This document shows positions 29,156 to 39,443 of a stretch of DNA of 64,000 bases, piece after piece. This DNA is from Thraustochytrium sp. TN22 (lineage: Eukaryota > Sar > Bigyra > Thraustochytrida > Thraustochytriidae). The notes beneath the pieces were generated by a model. It searched no databases, was not told the DNA's origin, and saw only the letters and a list, made by a program, of their open reading frames with translations. The translations under genes were made by a program, and so were the position numbers. Position 1 is the stretch's first letter. Each line of letters opens with the position of its first letter. The DNA lies in assembly GCA_013306675.1 (NCBI GenBank), contig JABLUY010000106.1, positions 1-64,000 of the forward strand. Direction: 5' to 3'.

Positions 29156-30265
29156 GTAAAAGACTCGCATGGTCCATAGCTTTCTCGGGTTTTTGTACTC
29201 ACTCCGCCCGTTGAGTCGAATCTTCTGCGGCCATCTGTCTGGCGTCGACGCTGGCGTCGACGCCGCCGCTTCGCGTTGCGGACCATTCTCCGAGCAGAAC
29301 AAGTCGCCATACAAGTCCGGCGACTCTCCGATCCGCCCGCCCTTGTCCCGAGCGCGCAAGATGGCGACAAGCAAACCTGGTGACGCGGCGAACGGTTCGC
29401 CTGACTTTTGGAGACTGCCTCGTGGTCCGACAAACAGAGGCGGTCCGGACGCCCTGTCTTTGCGCCTGTCAGCCAAAGTCTCCCGAGACTCGTCTTCCTG
29501 TTGTAGGTAAACCTCCACGCTTCGCGGTTGGTACATGCATGCGCTCTCCGTGTTGCGCAAAGAACCGTTGAGAACGATGTTCAAGTTGGAGCCCTCTTCT
29601 CACTGTCATGCGAAAGACGAGGTCGAATCGGAACTCAATTTTTTTTATTTTAATTAGAGGTGAACGTGAGGATGGTTTCTGCGGCAGCTTCTCACACTCG
29701 CGCTGGGTGCGCTCTTTCAAACTGAATTACCAGTGAGATTACCTGTGAGCGAGGAGGTTACGCCAAAATCTTCCAAGTTGGGTCCGTTTCTCACGATCAA
29801 ACGCGCTCCCGAGGAGCAGACAGATCGGCCCGGGCGCGCGTCGAAGCGTGCAAGGCGAGCTGCCGTCCTTCCGCCTCGCAAGAAAAGCCGCTAGCCTCAT
29901 CGCGACGTGAGTCGACTTGGTCCCTGTGTCCCTGTTCCTCCGCTGCGAAGTTTCCGATTCACGGAAACTGCCAACGGTAAATCGCGACAGCCGCTTGTCC
30001 GAGTGACCGAGTCTCTTCATGCCAGGGGTCCGCACCAGCCAGCTACTTGACCGAACTGGAAGTGCCCATGCGGGCACGCCGCTTCAAGTTGTTGCGCGCC
30101 AGGCAGCCCGATCCGATCCGTTCCGATTCGCCGCATCGCGAATCGACGTTGGATTCTACGCCTCAAACTTTGCTTGCTGAAGGGCCGCTCTGAGAGGCCA
30201 GACGGCTGAGACAGAAGCCAGGCAGATCTCAAACGGCAGAGGCAGCCTGAGACAATCGAATAAAG
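29156..30265. other. Intergenic between TPR gene and GPCR
   Basis: No gene supported in 1.1 kb. The base composition is more balanced than elsewhere, with an A/T patch at 29638-29656. Short frames exist on both strands but have no domain or compositional signature of coding. Confidence 0.4.
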
Positions 30266-31831
30266 ATGATGGTGCGGAGCTCCGTGATTCTCTGCGCTGC
30301 GCTTGTGGCGTCGGGCACCGCGCCAACGCGCGCGCAGGTTGCCCAGACCGGCGCTGGCGACGACTACGCCAAGACGTCCTTCGTGAGTCTGAACAAGATT
30401 GCAAAGCAGGCAGCCATGTATGCCAGCGCATTCGCGTTTGAGGACAGCGATGGAGAGATCGATTTTACCCTCCTTGAAGCGCAATTTGAGGACCTCGTCA
30501 AGACCAACGTGCTGCTGGACGACGACGTGTACGGAAGCGCCATCGCCTTTGAACCAGGCATCTTCCGCAACATGTCGCGTTTTGCGCCCTATTCGTGGAA
30601 CTGCTCGGGCGCAACCCTCGACACGTGCGAGTACATGGACCTCGCTATCGCCTACGACTATCTCGCCGACGGCACTGACTGGTACCTGGCGCCGCGCGAC
30701 AACTTCGCCATCGACTGGGCCAACGGTCTTACCGGCGCAGAGAGTGAGGGCTACTGGACCTCTCCTTACTTCGACGCCGGCGCCGGCAACGCCAACATGG
30801 TCACCTTCTCCTACCCGCTCAGTTTTGGCTCGCGCTTCCTCGGCGTCGCCACAATCGACGTTCTCGTGGAGAAGCTCTGCTACGGTAGCCAGTGTGAGGA
30901 GCACCTTGCCATGCTTGCGCGCATCACGCGCCTCTCATTCGCGCTGGCCGCCATCAATATCGGCATCGCTCTCTTCACCAGCATCTGGACCGTACTCTGC
31001 CGCCGTCACCTCATCGTCAAGGCATCGCAGGGCCCCTTTCTCGTGCTTTGCAGCGTTGGCACCATCGTGTCGTCCTCTTCCATCTTTCTCTTCACGCAGG
31101 AGAGTGAGGTCGATAGCGCGTGTCAGGGCTGGGTCTGGACCTACGCGCTCGGCTGGATGCTGCAAATCGCTCCGCTGATTGGCAAGATGAAGCGCTGTCA
31201 CGAGGTCTTCAACCGCTCGCTCACCGGTAAGAAGAAGGTCTCCACGGCCAGCTTCACTCGCATCGCCGCACTCGTTTTCGGGCTCATCCTCATGGAGATC
31301 GCCCTGCTCGCCATCTGGACCGCCGTCGCACCACTCGCCTACGAGGCCTCGCTCGACGGCCTCGAGGGCTCCTGCACCAACGCAGAGGCGAGCTCCATGC
31401 TCGCCGTCCTGCTCGTCTACCACATCCTCGTCCTCGCCTATGGCGGCAGACTTGCCTACAAGGTGCGCAACGTCTCCTCGGTTTTCGCGGAGTCGCGCTA
31501 CATCACGCTCGCTTTCGTCTCCAACCTCCAGGTCCTTCTCCTTGGTTCCTGTGTGCTCCTGCTCGTTTTCACTGACCCCATCAACGGCCTCTTCCTGCGC
31601 GCCGGCATCATCTTCCTCAACGACCTCTCCGTGCAGGGCCTCCTCTTTGGTCCCAAGGTGTACTTTTGGTTCACCGACTCCGTGCCGGAGGACGGCAAGG
31701 TTGGCACTGATATGCTTGCGAAGAAAGTCAAGTCTAAGTCCGGTGGCGGTGGCGGTGGAGCCTACAACGCCTCCTCTGCCAACAGCACCGTGCCCATCAG
31801 TGCTGCGCCCACTAGCACCGTACCTGTTTAG
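30266..31831 (+). CDS. Class C (GABA-B-like) GPCR with extracellular Cache-like domain
   Basis: A 521-residue receptor. A signal peptide covers about 1-24. The extracellular part (about 40-205) looks like a Cache sensor: YDYLADGTDWYLAPRD, then EGYWTSPYFDAGAGNANMVTF, with sequons at N102 and N112. Seven hydrophobic segments follow at about 222-245, 257-277, 289-307, 332-355, 377-398, 412-435 and 446-469. Class C (7tm_3) traits are present: SQGPFLVLCSVG in helix 2, ACQGWVWTYALGWMLQIAPLIGKMKR in helix 3 ending in the Lys/Arg cluster, and the helix 5-6 region AYKVRNVSSVFAESRYI. A short Lys/Gly/Ser-rich tail ends it. It should sit in the plasma membrane and signal through G proteins; the ligand may be a small molecule, as for other Cache domains. 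Confidence 0.85.
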   Translation: MMVRSSVILCAALVASGTAPTRAQVAQTGAGDDYAKTSFVSLNKIAKQAAMYASAFAFEDSDGEIDFTLLEAQFEDLVKTNVLLDDDVYGSAIAFEPGIFRNMSRFAPYSWNCSGATLDTCEYMDLAIAYDYLADGTDWYLAPRDNFAIDWANGLTGAESEGYWTSPYFDAGAGNANMVTFSYPLSFGSRFLGVATIDVLVEKLCYGSQCEEHLAMLARITRLSFALAAINIGIALFTSIWTVLCRRHLIVKASQGPFLVLCSVGTIVSSSSIFLFTQESEVDSACQGWVWTYALGWMLQIAPLIGKMKRCHEVFNRSLTGKKKVSTASFTRIAALVFGLILMEIALLAIWTAVAPLAYEASLDGLEGSCTNAEASSMLAVLLVYHILVLAYGGRLAYKVRNVSSVFAESRYITLAFVSNLQVLLLGSCVLLLVFTDPINGLFLRAGIIFLNDLSVQGLLFGPKVYFWFTDSVPEDGKVGTDMLAKKVKSKSGGGGGGAYNASSANSTVPISAAPTSTVPV

Positions 31832-33442
31832 GTGAGCAAGCTGCTGCGCCCAACAGCGTCATGCCTGCCAGAACTCTGTAAAAGAAAAGCTTTTCGTTCT
31901 AGATATTCCTGCGGCAGGGCCGCCAGGCGCCCACGGCACGTTGCTTTCCTCTTACCTGGGGATCCTCGGGCTACAGTCTTGGGAGTAGTGCTCGAGCTGT
32001 GCTCGCGCTGCAGCCTTGGTGATGCTCGCGCTGCAGCCTATGCTGATGCTCGAGCTGCAGCCTTTGCTAATGCTCGAGCTGCAACCTATGCTGATGCTCG
32101 AGCTGCGGCCAATGCTGATGCTCGAGCTGCAGCCTTTGGTGATGCTCGAGTTGCAGCCTTTGGTGATGCTCGAGCTGCAGCTTATGCTGATGATCGAGCT
32201 GCAGCCTTTGGTGATGCTCGAGCTGCAACCTATGCTGATGCCCGAGCTGCAGCCTGTGCTGATGCTCGGCTGCAGCCTTTGGTGATGCTCGAGCTGCAGC
32301 CTTGGGTGATGCTCGGCTGCAGCCTTTGGTGATGCTCGAGCTGCAGCCTTTGGTGAATGCAGCCTTTGGTGAATGCTCAAGCTGCAGCCTTTTGCGATGC
32401 TCGAGCTGCAGCCTTTGGGGATGCTCGAGCTGCAGCCTTTGGCGATGCTCGAGCTGTAGCCTTTGGTGATGCTCGAGCTGCCTATGCTGATGCTCGAGCT
32501 GCAGCCTTTGGTGATGCTCGAGCTGCAGCCTATGCTGATGCTCGAGCTGCAGCCTCTGCTGCTGCTCTCCCAGGAGACCGATGTGGGCATCAACGCCCTA
32601 CGCCATGGAATATGATCCGCGCGAAATCGCTTGCGGAATCAACAAGAGGGTGCTTGTTGCTCGTGAATGTGCTTGTGGAATCTGCAGAACCCCGAACGTA
32701 AAGTAGTGTGGCGACTGCTCGAGCGAGAATGCATACTCCACTTGAAACAGAATGATCAATCAACCGGACATCAGCCAATAGCTTGAGCGCGATGAAGACG
32801 ACCGACCATTCCGTGACCCGCCCCGCCAACCGCTTGCCATCGTTCGACCCCGGCACAATCCACCCACCTTCCAAGCCACAACGCCAACCGTCGACGTGTG
32901 CCCCCGGAGCCCATCCGCGTAGCATCGCACCGCGCTTTCCAGGTCCCAGACTCGCTCTTCCAGTTCTCCCAAGCCTTAGCCGCCGCAGCCAACACGACAG
33001 CGAGACCGGAGCCCGCCCGGGCCCCTGACCCGGACTCGGACCCGAACCTCGACAGCATCGGTCGCTGGCAGGCGCCCTCACCGTGGCCGTGACAGGCGAG
33101 ACAGGCACCTTCACCGTGGCTGCAGCGACTCGGACTCGGCTCGGGACGGCGCTGGCACCGCGCCTGCGCGACACCAGGACGGACTCCGAATGACTCCGAG
33201 TCCGCCTCGGTCTCCGAGTCTCCAAGTCTCCAAGTCGCCCAGCGTCGCCCAAGTCATCCTCGCAGTCACGGTCCCGGCGCCGCGGTCCCGGCGCACACCG
33301 GCGGCGTTCCGGCGTTCCGGGGGGCGCGCGGGGACGGCGCGCGTCCATTCGGCCCGAGCGGCGATCTCGAGTCCGGGACCGGCGGCGCGGCGGCGGCGCG
33401 CGCGCGCGGGCGGCGGGCGGCGCGCGGCAGGCCGGGATCCGG
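31832..33442. other. Intergenic with large minisatellite, upstream of CCDC6
   Basis: No gene supported. The first third is a 24-bp minisatellite listed separately. The rest is GC-rich with recurring GACTCGGAC and TCCAAGTC units (33031-33040, 33125-33140, 33208-33250) and should include the CCDC6 promoter and leader. Confidence 0.45.
31990..32568. repeat. 24-bp minisatellite, about 23 copies
   Basis: Tandem copies of GATGCTCGAGCTGCAGCC followed by TTTGGT or TATGCT. Because 24 is a multiple of three, frames stay open along the array on both strands, giving DARAAAFG-type peptides on plus and SSSITKGC-type on minus. It starts about 160 bp after the GPCR stop. No start signal or flanking domain supports translation, so it is treated as non-coding. 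Confidence 0.9.
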
Positions 33443-33496
33443 ATGGGCGAGCGGGAGGCGGCGCGCGCGGAGATGCCTGCGGCGGAGCCGGCGGCG

Positions 33497-33547
<51 letters not shown>

Positions 33548-34252
33548 GGCGGCGGCGGGGACGCGGCGCTGCTGGACGCGGAGCGGCGCAGGAGCGCCGC
33601 GCTGGCGGACGAGCTGCAGGCGCTGCGCGCGCAGCTGGTGAGGAACAGCCTGGAGGCCGAGGCCGAGGAGGAGTTCCTCATCAACAAGCTCAACAAGAAG
33701 CTCAACCAGCTCGTGCATGAGAAGGAGCGACTCGCGCAGGAGGTCGAGCGTGAGGAGGAGCTCATCACCAACACGCTGCAGAAACAGCTGGCGCAGCTGC
33801 GCAAGGACAAGATCGATCTCGAGAACAAGCTCGAGCAGGAGCAGGAGTGCATGGTCAACAAGCTGCAGCGGCGTGTCGCCGTGCTCGAGAAGGAAAAGGA
33901 TGACCTCCTGCGCAAGCGTCGTGAGGAGCGCCGCCGCGATGCTGACTTTGTGCATGACTGCCTCTCTCTCTTCGCGCAGCCCGGCTCTGCCGAGGCCTCG
34001 CGCCCTGACCCACTCCCGGCGCTGCAGCGCAAGCTTCAGATGCGCCAGGCCCAGCTCAAGGAACGCAAGGATTCCTCCGCATCCATCAGCGGCGACCCAG
34101 CTGCGCCGCCCACATGTATTCACAGCACCAGCAGCGCTAGCAGCACCACCACCAGTCCGTCATCTCACCTCCCGCCGAACATTAACGCCTCCATGTCCTC
34201 ATCCTTTTCTTCCACTGCCTCGCCGCCTGCCACGCCGAGATCGGCTCGCTGA
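33443..34252 (+). CDS. CCDC6: CCDC6-family coiled-coil protein (DUF2046)
   Basis: A 269-residue protein of the CCDC6 family. After a leader with about 22 consecutive Gly (residues 19-40) comes a coiled coil at about 45-165 with the family's triple motif: EEEFLINKLNKKLNQL, EEELITNTLQKQLAQLRKDK and EQECMVNKLQRRVAVLEKEK. The animal protein (a DNA-damage and checkpoint scaffold, fused to RET in thyroid cancer) is longer but shares this core and the Ser/Pro-rich tail. The tail here ends SPPATPRSAR, with possible proline-directed phosphorylation sites. The role in protists is not established. ATG at 33443; a second ATG at 33473 is an alternative. Confidence 0.88.
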
Positions 34253-34422
34253 GGCGACGGACCCGCACGACTGTCCGTCCGCGACTGATGCCGCCACCCG
34301 CGCAATAATACCTGCCTGACACCTCCCTCCGCACATGGTGAGCTGTCCTTTACACATAACGTTTTCTTCTTCACTTCCTGCTTGCGGCGTGCACATGATG
34401 ATGGCAAACGGTTTTTGTAGGC

Positions 34423-34423
<1 letters not shown>

Positions 34424-34461
<38 letters not shown>
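34424..34461. repeat. (GA)n dinucleotide microsatellite
   Basis: About 18 uninterrupted GA units, a purine-only stretch on the plus strand. Confidence 0.95.
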
Positions 34462-34465
<4 letters not shown>

Positions 34466-34565
34466 GAGTAACAAGCTATCGAGCCAACAGGCTCGGCCAG
34501 CTGGACAGCTCAATAATCTGATTGCTCAACCGGCTTCAAATGTCAGTTGAGAAGAGCTCAAGCAG

Positions 34566-34712
34566 TTGCGTGCGTCAGCTGGCGCTTCGCGTGCGTCAGC
34601 TGGAGCTTCGCGCGCGTCAGCTGGAGCTTCGCGTGCGTCAGCTGGAGCTTCGCGCGCGTCAGCTGGAGCTTCGCACGCGTCAGCTGAAGCTTCGCGTGCG
34701 TCAGCAGAGCGT
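34566..34712. repeat. 21-bp minisatellite, about 7 copies
   Basis: Tandem units CGTCAGCTGGAGCTTCGCGTG with G/A and T/C variants. The unit is seven codons, so frames remain open (RASAGAS-type on plus). No evidence of translation. Confidence 0.9.
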
Positions 34713-34904
34713 CAGCTGCACGCAAAGGGGCCGCAGGCTGCGCTGCACCAACAGTGGCAGCACTTTTGAAAGATTAGAGGCATCACTGCCTCCCGAACGC
34801 CACGCCCAAGTGTCAGAACCGCAAGTCGGATTGGATTTTGTCTCGCCGACGAACTGCAGCAATCGGCAGTCTTTTACACTTTCTCACTAATCTACTAACG
34901 CCAG

Positions 34905-37314
34905 TCATGACAACGCGACCTGCCGCGTGCGCATCTTGCGGAGCGCCTCCAGCTCGGCGAGCTGCGCGCGCGCAGACTGCAGACGATACATGTGAGGCTC
35001 GAAGTGACCTTCGCCCGTGGCCCGCTTCTCCTCAGCCGCGTGGCGCGGCAGCGACGGCGGCAGCGACGGCGACGACGGCCGGCCAAGAGAGTCGCCGTTG
35101 CAATCCCCGCCGCGAACCCGCAAACGCCCGCCCGAGCTGCTGGCGTCGAACTCGAAGCGAACCCTGCCACGGTCCTCGTCTTTGGTCTCGCGCGACTCCA
35201 CCGAGCTGGACCTGCTGCTGGGCGCGATGGGCACGTGCGCCTCGCTGGCCACCGTTGCTCGCGCCTCTCGCTTCGCCGTCGCAGCAGCGGCGCTCTCGCC
35301 CGCCAGCTTGCGCTTGTAAAAGTCGATCGTGGCGTTCTGTACCGCGACCTGCAACTCCTGCAAGTCCAGGAGCACCTGGCCCGCGGGTACACTTGGCGCA
35401 GGCGCCGGCGGCGCGGGCGGCGCAGTCGGATGCCAATACTTGTCTGGATTGTATGGCGGCTGCCGCTCCAAGTCCCAGTCCGCACGCGGAGGCACGACGC
35501 GCACATGCACGTCGTCCATTCGGCCCCGTCTCTTTGTCATCCCTCGTCTCCGGGCCCCAGCAGCTGCACGAAGGCGAGATCGAGACTCCTCGTCATCCTC
35601 CACCCGCTCGTCGTCCTCAATGTCGCTCTCGTCTTCCATAAAGTCGCTCTCCTCGTCGTCCTCCAGGCCTTGCTCTTCATCGATGATCTCTTGCGCGCGC
35701 CGCAGCCTGGCCGCCAGCGCTCGCAGCTCACGCGCGCCCACGCGCACGGAGCTCTTGGTGGAGGCTGACGCCACGCTGACGGCGTCCTCGTCTCGCGGCG
35801 GCGCCGCGGTTGCCACTGGAACAGCAGGCACGCGCTGCGTCAGTGCCGTGCGCGGGGCCGACGCAGGCGCGGCCGGCACGTAGACATCGAAAGCTTTGAC
35901 GAGGTCGGCAAAGTTCAGGTGTTGCGCGGCGACCTCCAAAAGCCCGCACGCCTTGAGCACATGCTCGTCCGTGAGCGCGAGCGGGCGCCCGCTCCACTCC
36001 GCAAAGTCCTCAAGGATGCGCCGCCCGTCCTCCACGCTGATGAGGCCGTCCTCGTTCCAGTCGCGCGCCTCGAAGGCACTCTGCAGCGCCTCGTACGCGG
36101 GCCCCAGCGCCGTTGCATCCACCTTGGACGCGCGCCACGCGCGCATGTGGGCCACGTCGCGCTCGTAGTCGTTGGCGAGACGCAGCCGCGCAGCGAGGAG
36201 GTCCAGGCTCTCGTCCACGTCGCTTGGCAGCGGGGGGAGCCCGGAGTCGCCGGACCGCAACTGCGCAGCCAGCTTGTCCACCACCTGCCGCTTCACCGCA
36301 AGAAGCGCGTCCTCCGCACGCGCGCCGTCTTGCGTTTGCTGACGCTGCTGGTCCTGGTTGGTGCCGCTACTGCGGCTGCCCAGCCTCTTGCGAAGGCACA
36401 TGAGCGCCACGTCCAGGTCCTCGCCAATGTGCTCCATGCCACCCTGGCGTGGCCCGTACGCGCCGCGAATGAGTTCCTCCTGAGAGGCACGCACGCCAGA
36501 GACCTTCCGCCCCGCCTTGGATGGCCCCTCATCCTCGTCGGCACGCGCTCCGTCCGCCGCGCGCCGCTCTAGAATGCTGAGCACCTCCTCGTGGCTTGCG
36601 TCTGTGAGGTCCGTGCTGTAGCCGCGCGGGTATGCCGGTGGGCGCTCCGAGGCGAGCTCCAGCAGCGAAGCCGAAGTGCGAGCGGCTGGCTTCGAATCGG
36701 CAGCGCCGGCGCTCGCCTCTTCCAGCGAGCTGCGGATGCGGCTCATGCCCTCACGCGCGCGTTGTGAAATGAGCTGCGCACGCGCCTCGCCGTCGTCCAG
36801 ATCGCTCAGGTCGGTTTGCGCGCTGGAGTCGCGGGCCTCGGCCGGGGAAACCGCACCCAAGGCCGCAGGACCGCGCGCGTCCGCCGCCGCCTCATCACCC
36901 TCGGCCTTGGCCAATTCCTCCTCCTGCCGCTCCTGCTGCGCCGCTGCCACGGAGGACCTGCGCACGAGCGAGAGCGCAAAGATGGCAGCCTCCAAGTCGC
37001 TCGCCACGCTGGCCGCCGAGGCGGACACCGCTGCCGCGGCATGGTGAGGATCGGTGTTAGCGGCGGCAGCCGGCGCGGCGCGCTCGCTAAAGGGCGCCTC
37101 GCTCGACTGCGTCTGGCGCCGCAGCGCCGCGTCCTCGGCCTTGTCCATGTCCACGATCTGATCCAGGTCCCGCATTTTGCGGCGCGCCGCGTCCAGCACG
37201 CCGCGCAGGCTCTGCGCGGCGTCCGGGTCCTCCAGTGCCACGTGCACCTTCCTGGGGCTCCCCGTCCTGGACGAGGCCCCATCCGACCCGCCCTCATGTA
37301 CAATGACCTCATCC

Positions 37315-37348
<34 letters not shown>

Positions 37349-38177
37349 CCTCCTCCTCCTCCGCACGATTCCTCTCCTCACGTGTGGTGCTGATGTCGTT
37401 GTTATCGCCGTCATCGTCGTCGTCATCGTCGTCGTCGTCGTCGTCGTTGGCAAAGTTGTGCATACTGCGGTCCACGGAGGCCTGTGCAGGTCCGGGTCCG
37501 CTGCGGCGGAAGGGGTTGTTGCGCCTGGACTCGCGGCCGCTGGTGACCTCGAGGCTGAGACGCGCTGCTGTCAGCTCCTCCACATCTCGCGCAATCAGGT
37601 CATCCAGGGTTTCGACCCCACGGAACTGCCGCATGGGAGCGCGCCCGCCGTGGGGAGAAGGCGGCTGCTGCCACACGTAGTCCTCCTCCTCGTCCTCCTC
37701 GCCCGCTTTGGCACCCGGCTTGTCCTGCGACCTCCACCAGAAGGGGCCAAGCTCGGCCTCGCTCGCGCTCGCGCTCGTGCTGCTGTGCAGACGAATGCCA
37801 ATTCAAGGTTTGCCTCGTCAGTCTCTGCTCGGATGCAGCGCTCGGATGCTACGCTCGGGTGCGATGCAGGCCTGCAGTTCGCGGCACGCCGCAAGAGAAA
37901 CTCACCTTGTTTGCCGCCTCCGTGTGGCCGGGTCCGTGGGCTCGGACGTCCGGAACCGGTGAATCATTCGCGCGATGGTGCTGTCCTGGCCTGCGTCCGC
38001 CGACCTCCGCAGCATCTCGCTTGGCCCGGGTCGCCGGGAGCCGCGCGCCTGGACTACCAAGTCGTCGTCCTCGGCGCCGGAGCCAGCGTCGTTCAGGGCG
38101 CCGCGCTCCTGCACCGCGCTGCGCCGCGCCGCTGTTCGCTTGTTCAGCTGCTGCTCCAGGCCCGCGGCGGTTTGGCA
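34905..38177 (-). CDS. Large acidic protein with one EF-hand; 5' end unresolved
   Basis: The main exon (34905-37782) encodes about 960 residues with no in-frame ATG at its start. A 123-nt intron (37783-37905) joins it in phase to an upstream exon reading LEQQLNKRTAARRSA, then GSGAEDDDLVVQARG and IARMIHRFRTSE, which extends to at least 38177. The true first ATG lies further upstream, perhaps beyond another intron (a GTGAGC donor lies near 38237). The protein has Asp/Glu runs encoded by GTC/ATC triplets (37310-37450), many Ser/Ala/Glu-rich segments, one EF-hand-like loop DWNEDGLISVED followed by a helix (about 36020-36070), a Lys/Arg-rich region (GARRRGMTKRRGRMDD), and a helical tail LQSARAQLAELEALRKMR. 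No known family is recognised. It is convergent with CCDC6. Confidence 0.7.
37783..37905 (-). other. Predicted intron (123 nt) in the EF-hand protein gene
   Basis: Minus-strand donor AAG|GTGAGT is a perfect consensus; the acceptor is CTGCACAG|CAG, with a second AG three bases later that also keeps frame. A CTGAC branch-like sequence lies about 50 nt upstream of the acceptor. The splice is phase-consistent on both sides. Confidence 0.75.
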
Positions 38178-39443
38178 GGCAGGCAGGCAGGCAGGCAGGC
38201 AACAGGCAGCAGGCGGCCTGCGCCACGACGCTCACCCGCCCTTCCGCCCGCCGCGAGCGCGCCCAGGCAGGCAGGCAGGCAGGCAGGCACCGCCGCGGGA
38301 GGTTGGATGGTGGGACGGGACGGCCAGATGGCCGGATGCCCCGACGCCGGCAGCGCGCAGCGCAAGGCGTACCGCTCCGCGCCCGCCGGGAGCAGCAGCA
38401 GCAGCAGCCGCCGCCGCCGCCGCCGCCGCCGCGCCTCTTGCCGCCGCGCGCACAGCCGGGCTGAAGCGAGTTTGCTCAGGCTTGCTCTGCCGTGCTCGGC
38501 TGTTGTTGTTGTTGTTGTTGTGACTCAGGCGGCAGTAGGCTAGTAGCTGGTCAACGCCCAGCGCAGCGCAACGCAACGCACAGACAGAGCCTGAGGCCCG
38601 CTTCTGTTGGGCGCCGCCGAGCACGGCAGCGGGCTCCTCGCGGCCAGACGCGCGAGGCCAGCCACCACCGGCAGGGCTTGGTGTGCTCTGCCGTTGCGTC
38701 CGAGTCACGGTGCAGGAGCTCGTGCTGAGGTCTCATCAAATGCGAGCTGGGTAAACCTTGAGCATGGACCTCCGAGTCGGAGCTGCAGCCGCTCCACGCG
38801 GACGGTCCGGCTCCGCCGCTTCACTGACTGTGAGATCATTGCAGGGCCCGAACTCGCTTCGTTGACTGCGGTCAGGCCATGTCCAATGAAGAATCGGCCG
38901 AGACTACTTCAACTTACCACAGATCAAAGCTTGGTGCGCCAGGTGCGGGCCAACGTCCTTTGAGTCACCCGCTGCGCGCGCAATTTACCCACTTGAAGCG
39001 TCCGTCAACGTCCGGGATCATGATGAGTAGCGCCCGCGAGTCAACAGTCGGAATATGCACACGGGGGTGCGCGCAGTGGCCACCTCCGTAACGGATCGGT
39101 CTGTGACTTACTGCAGTGCGGCTTTCTTCAAGTTGCAGGGCACGCACGCTAGCACATGCTGTCAGCCTCGTTTATGCGTGCGTATAAGGATGCCATAGCG
39201 GGGTTGGGGCAAGCTTCCTTTGCGGGGTGAGAGAGACATTTCGCTCCACGAGCGACGTTGCTGACGCTCGCTGCACGGAGACGCTCTCGCTCCAGTCGCT
39301 CAGCACGAGCGAGGGTCGCTGCACGGCGACGCTCGCTCCGATCGCTCAGCACGAGCGAGGGTCGCTGCACGTGCAACGCTCGCTCACGACGCTCGCTCCA
39401 CGGCGTTGCTCGCGCGTAGCAGCGCACGATCGCGCAGGGCAAC
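38178..39443. other. Divergent EF-hand protein / kinesin intergenic region
   Basis: Probably contains the missing first exon of the minus-strand gene and the kinesin promoter. Seen here: CAGG arrays (38170-38205, 38262-38292), CCG triplets (38405-38435), GTT triplets (38500-38520), and a roughly 52-bp direct repeat CTCAGCACGAGCGAGGGTCGCTGCACG just upstream of kinesin (39250-39400). Confidence 0.4.
39298..39376. repeat. Two-copy direct repeat upstream of kinesin
   Basis: The block beginning CGCTCAGCACGAGCGAGG occurs at about 39298 and again at about 39344, each copy followed by GTCGCTGCACG and an ACGCTCGCTC-type segment. It lies about 70-150 bp before the kinesin ATG and could be part of the promoter or leader. 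Confidence 0.75.

Larger units (their letters stand above)
34253..34904. other. Convergent intergenic region with GA run and 21-bp minisatellite
   Basis: No gene supported. Apart from the two repeats listed separately, nothing is recognised. Confidence 0.45.

Noticed and set aside
29169-29510. 113-codon frame between the TPR and GPCR genes
   Set aside because: No domain, weak composition, and no promoter or splice context; treated as chance.
31990-32568. CRISPR-like array or Ala-rich gene
   Set aside because: The repeats are contiguous with no unique spacers, and this is a eukaryotic locus; no start or domain supports a coding gene.
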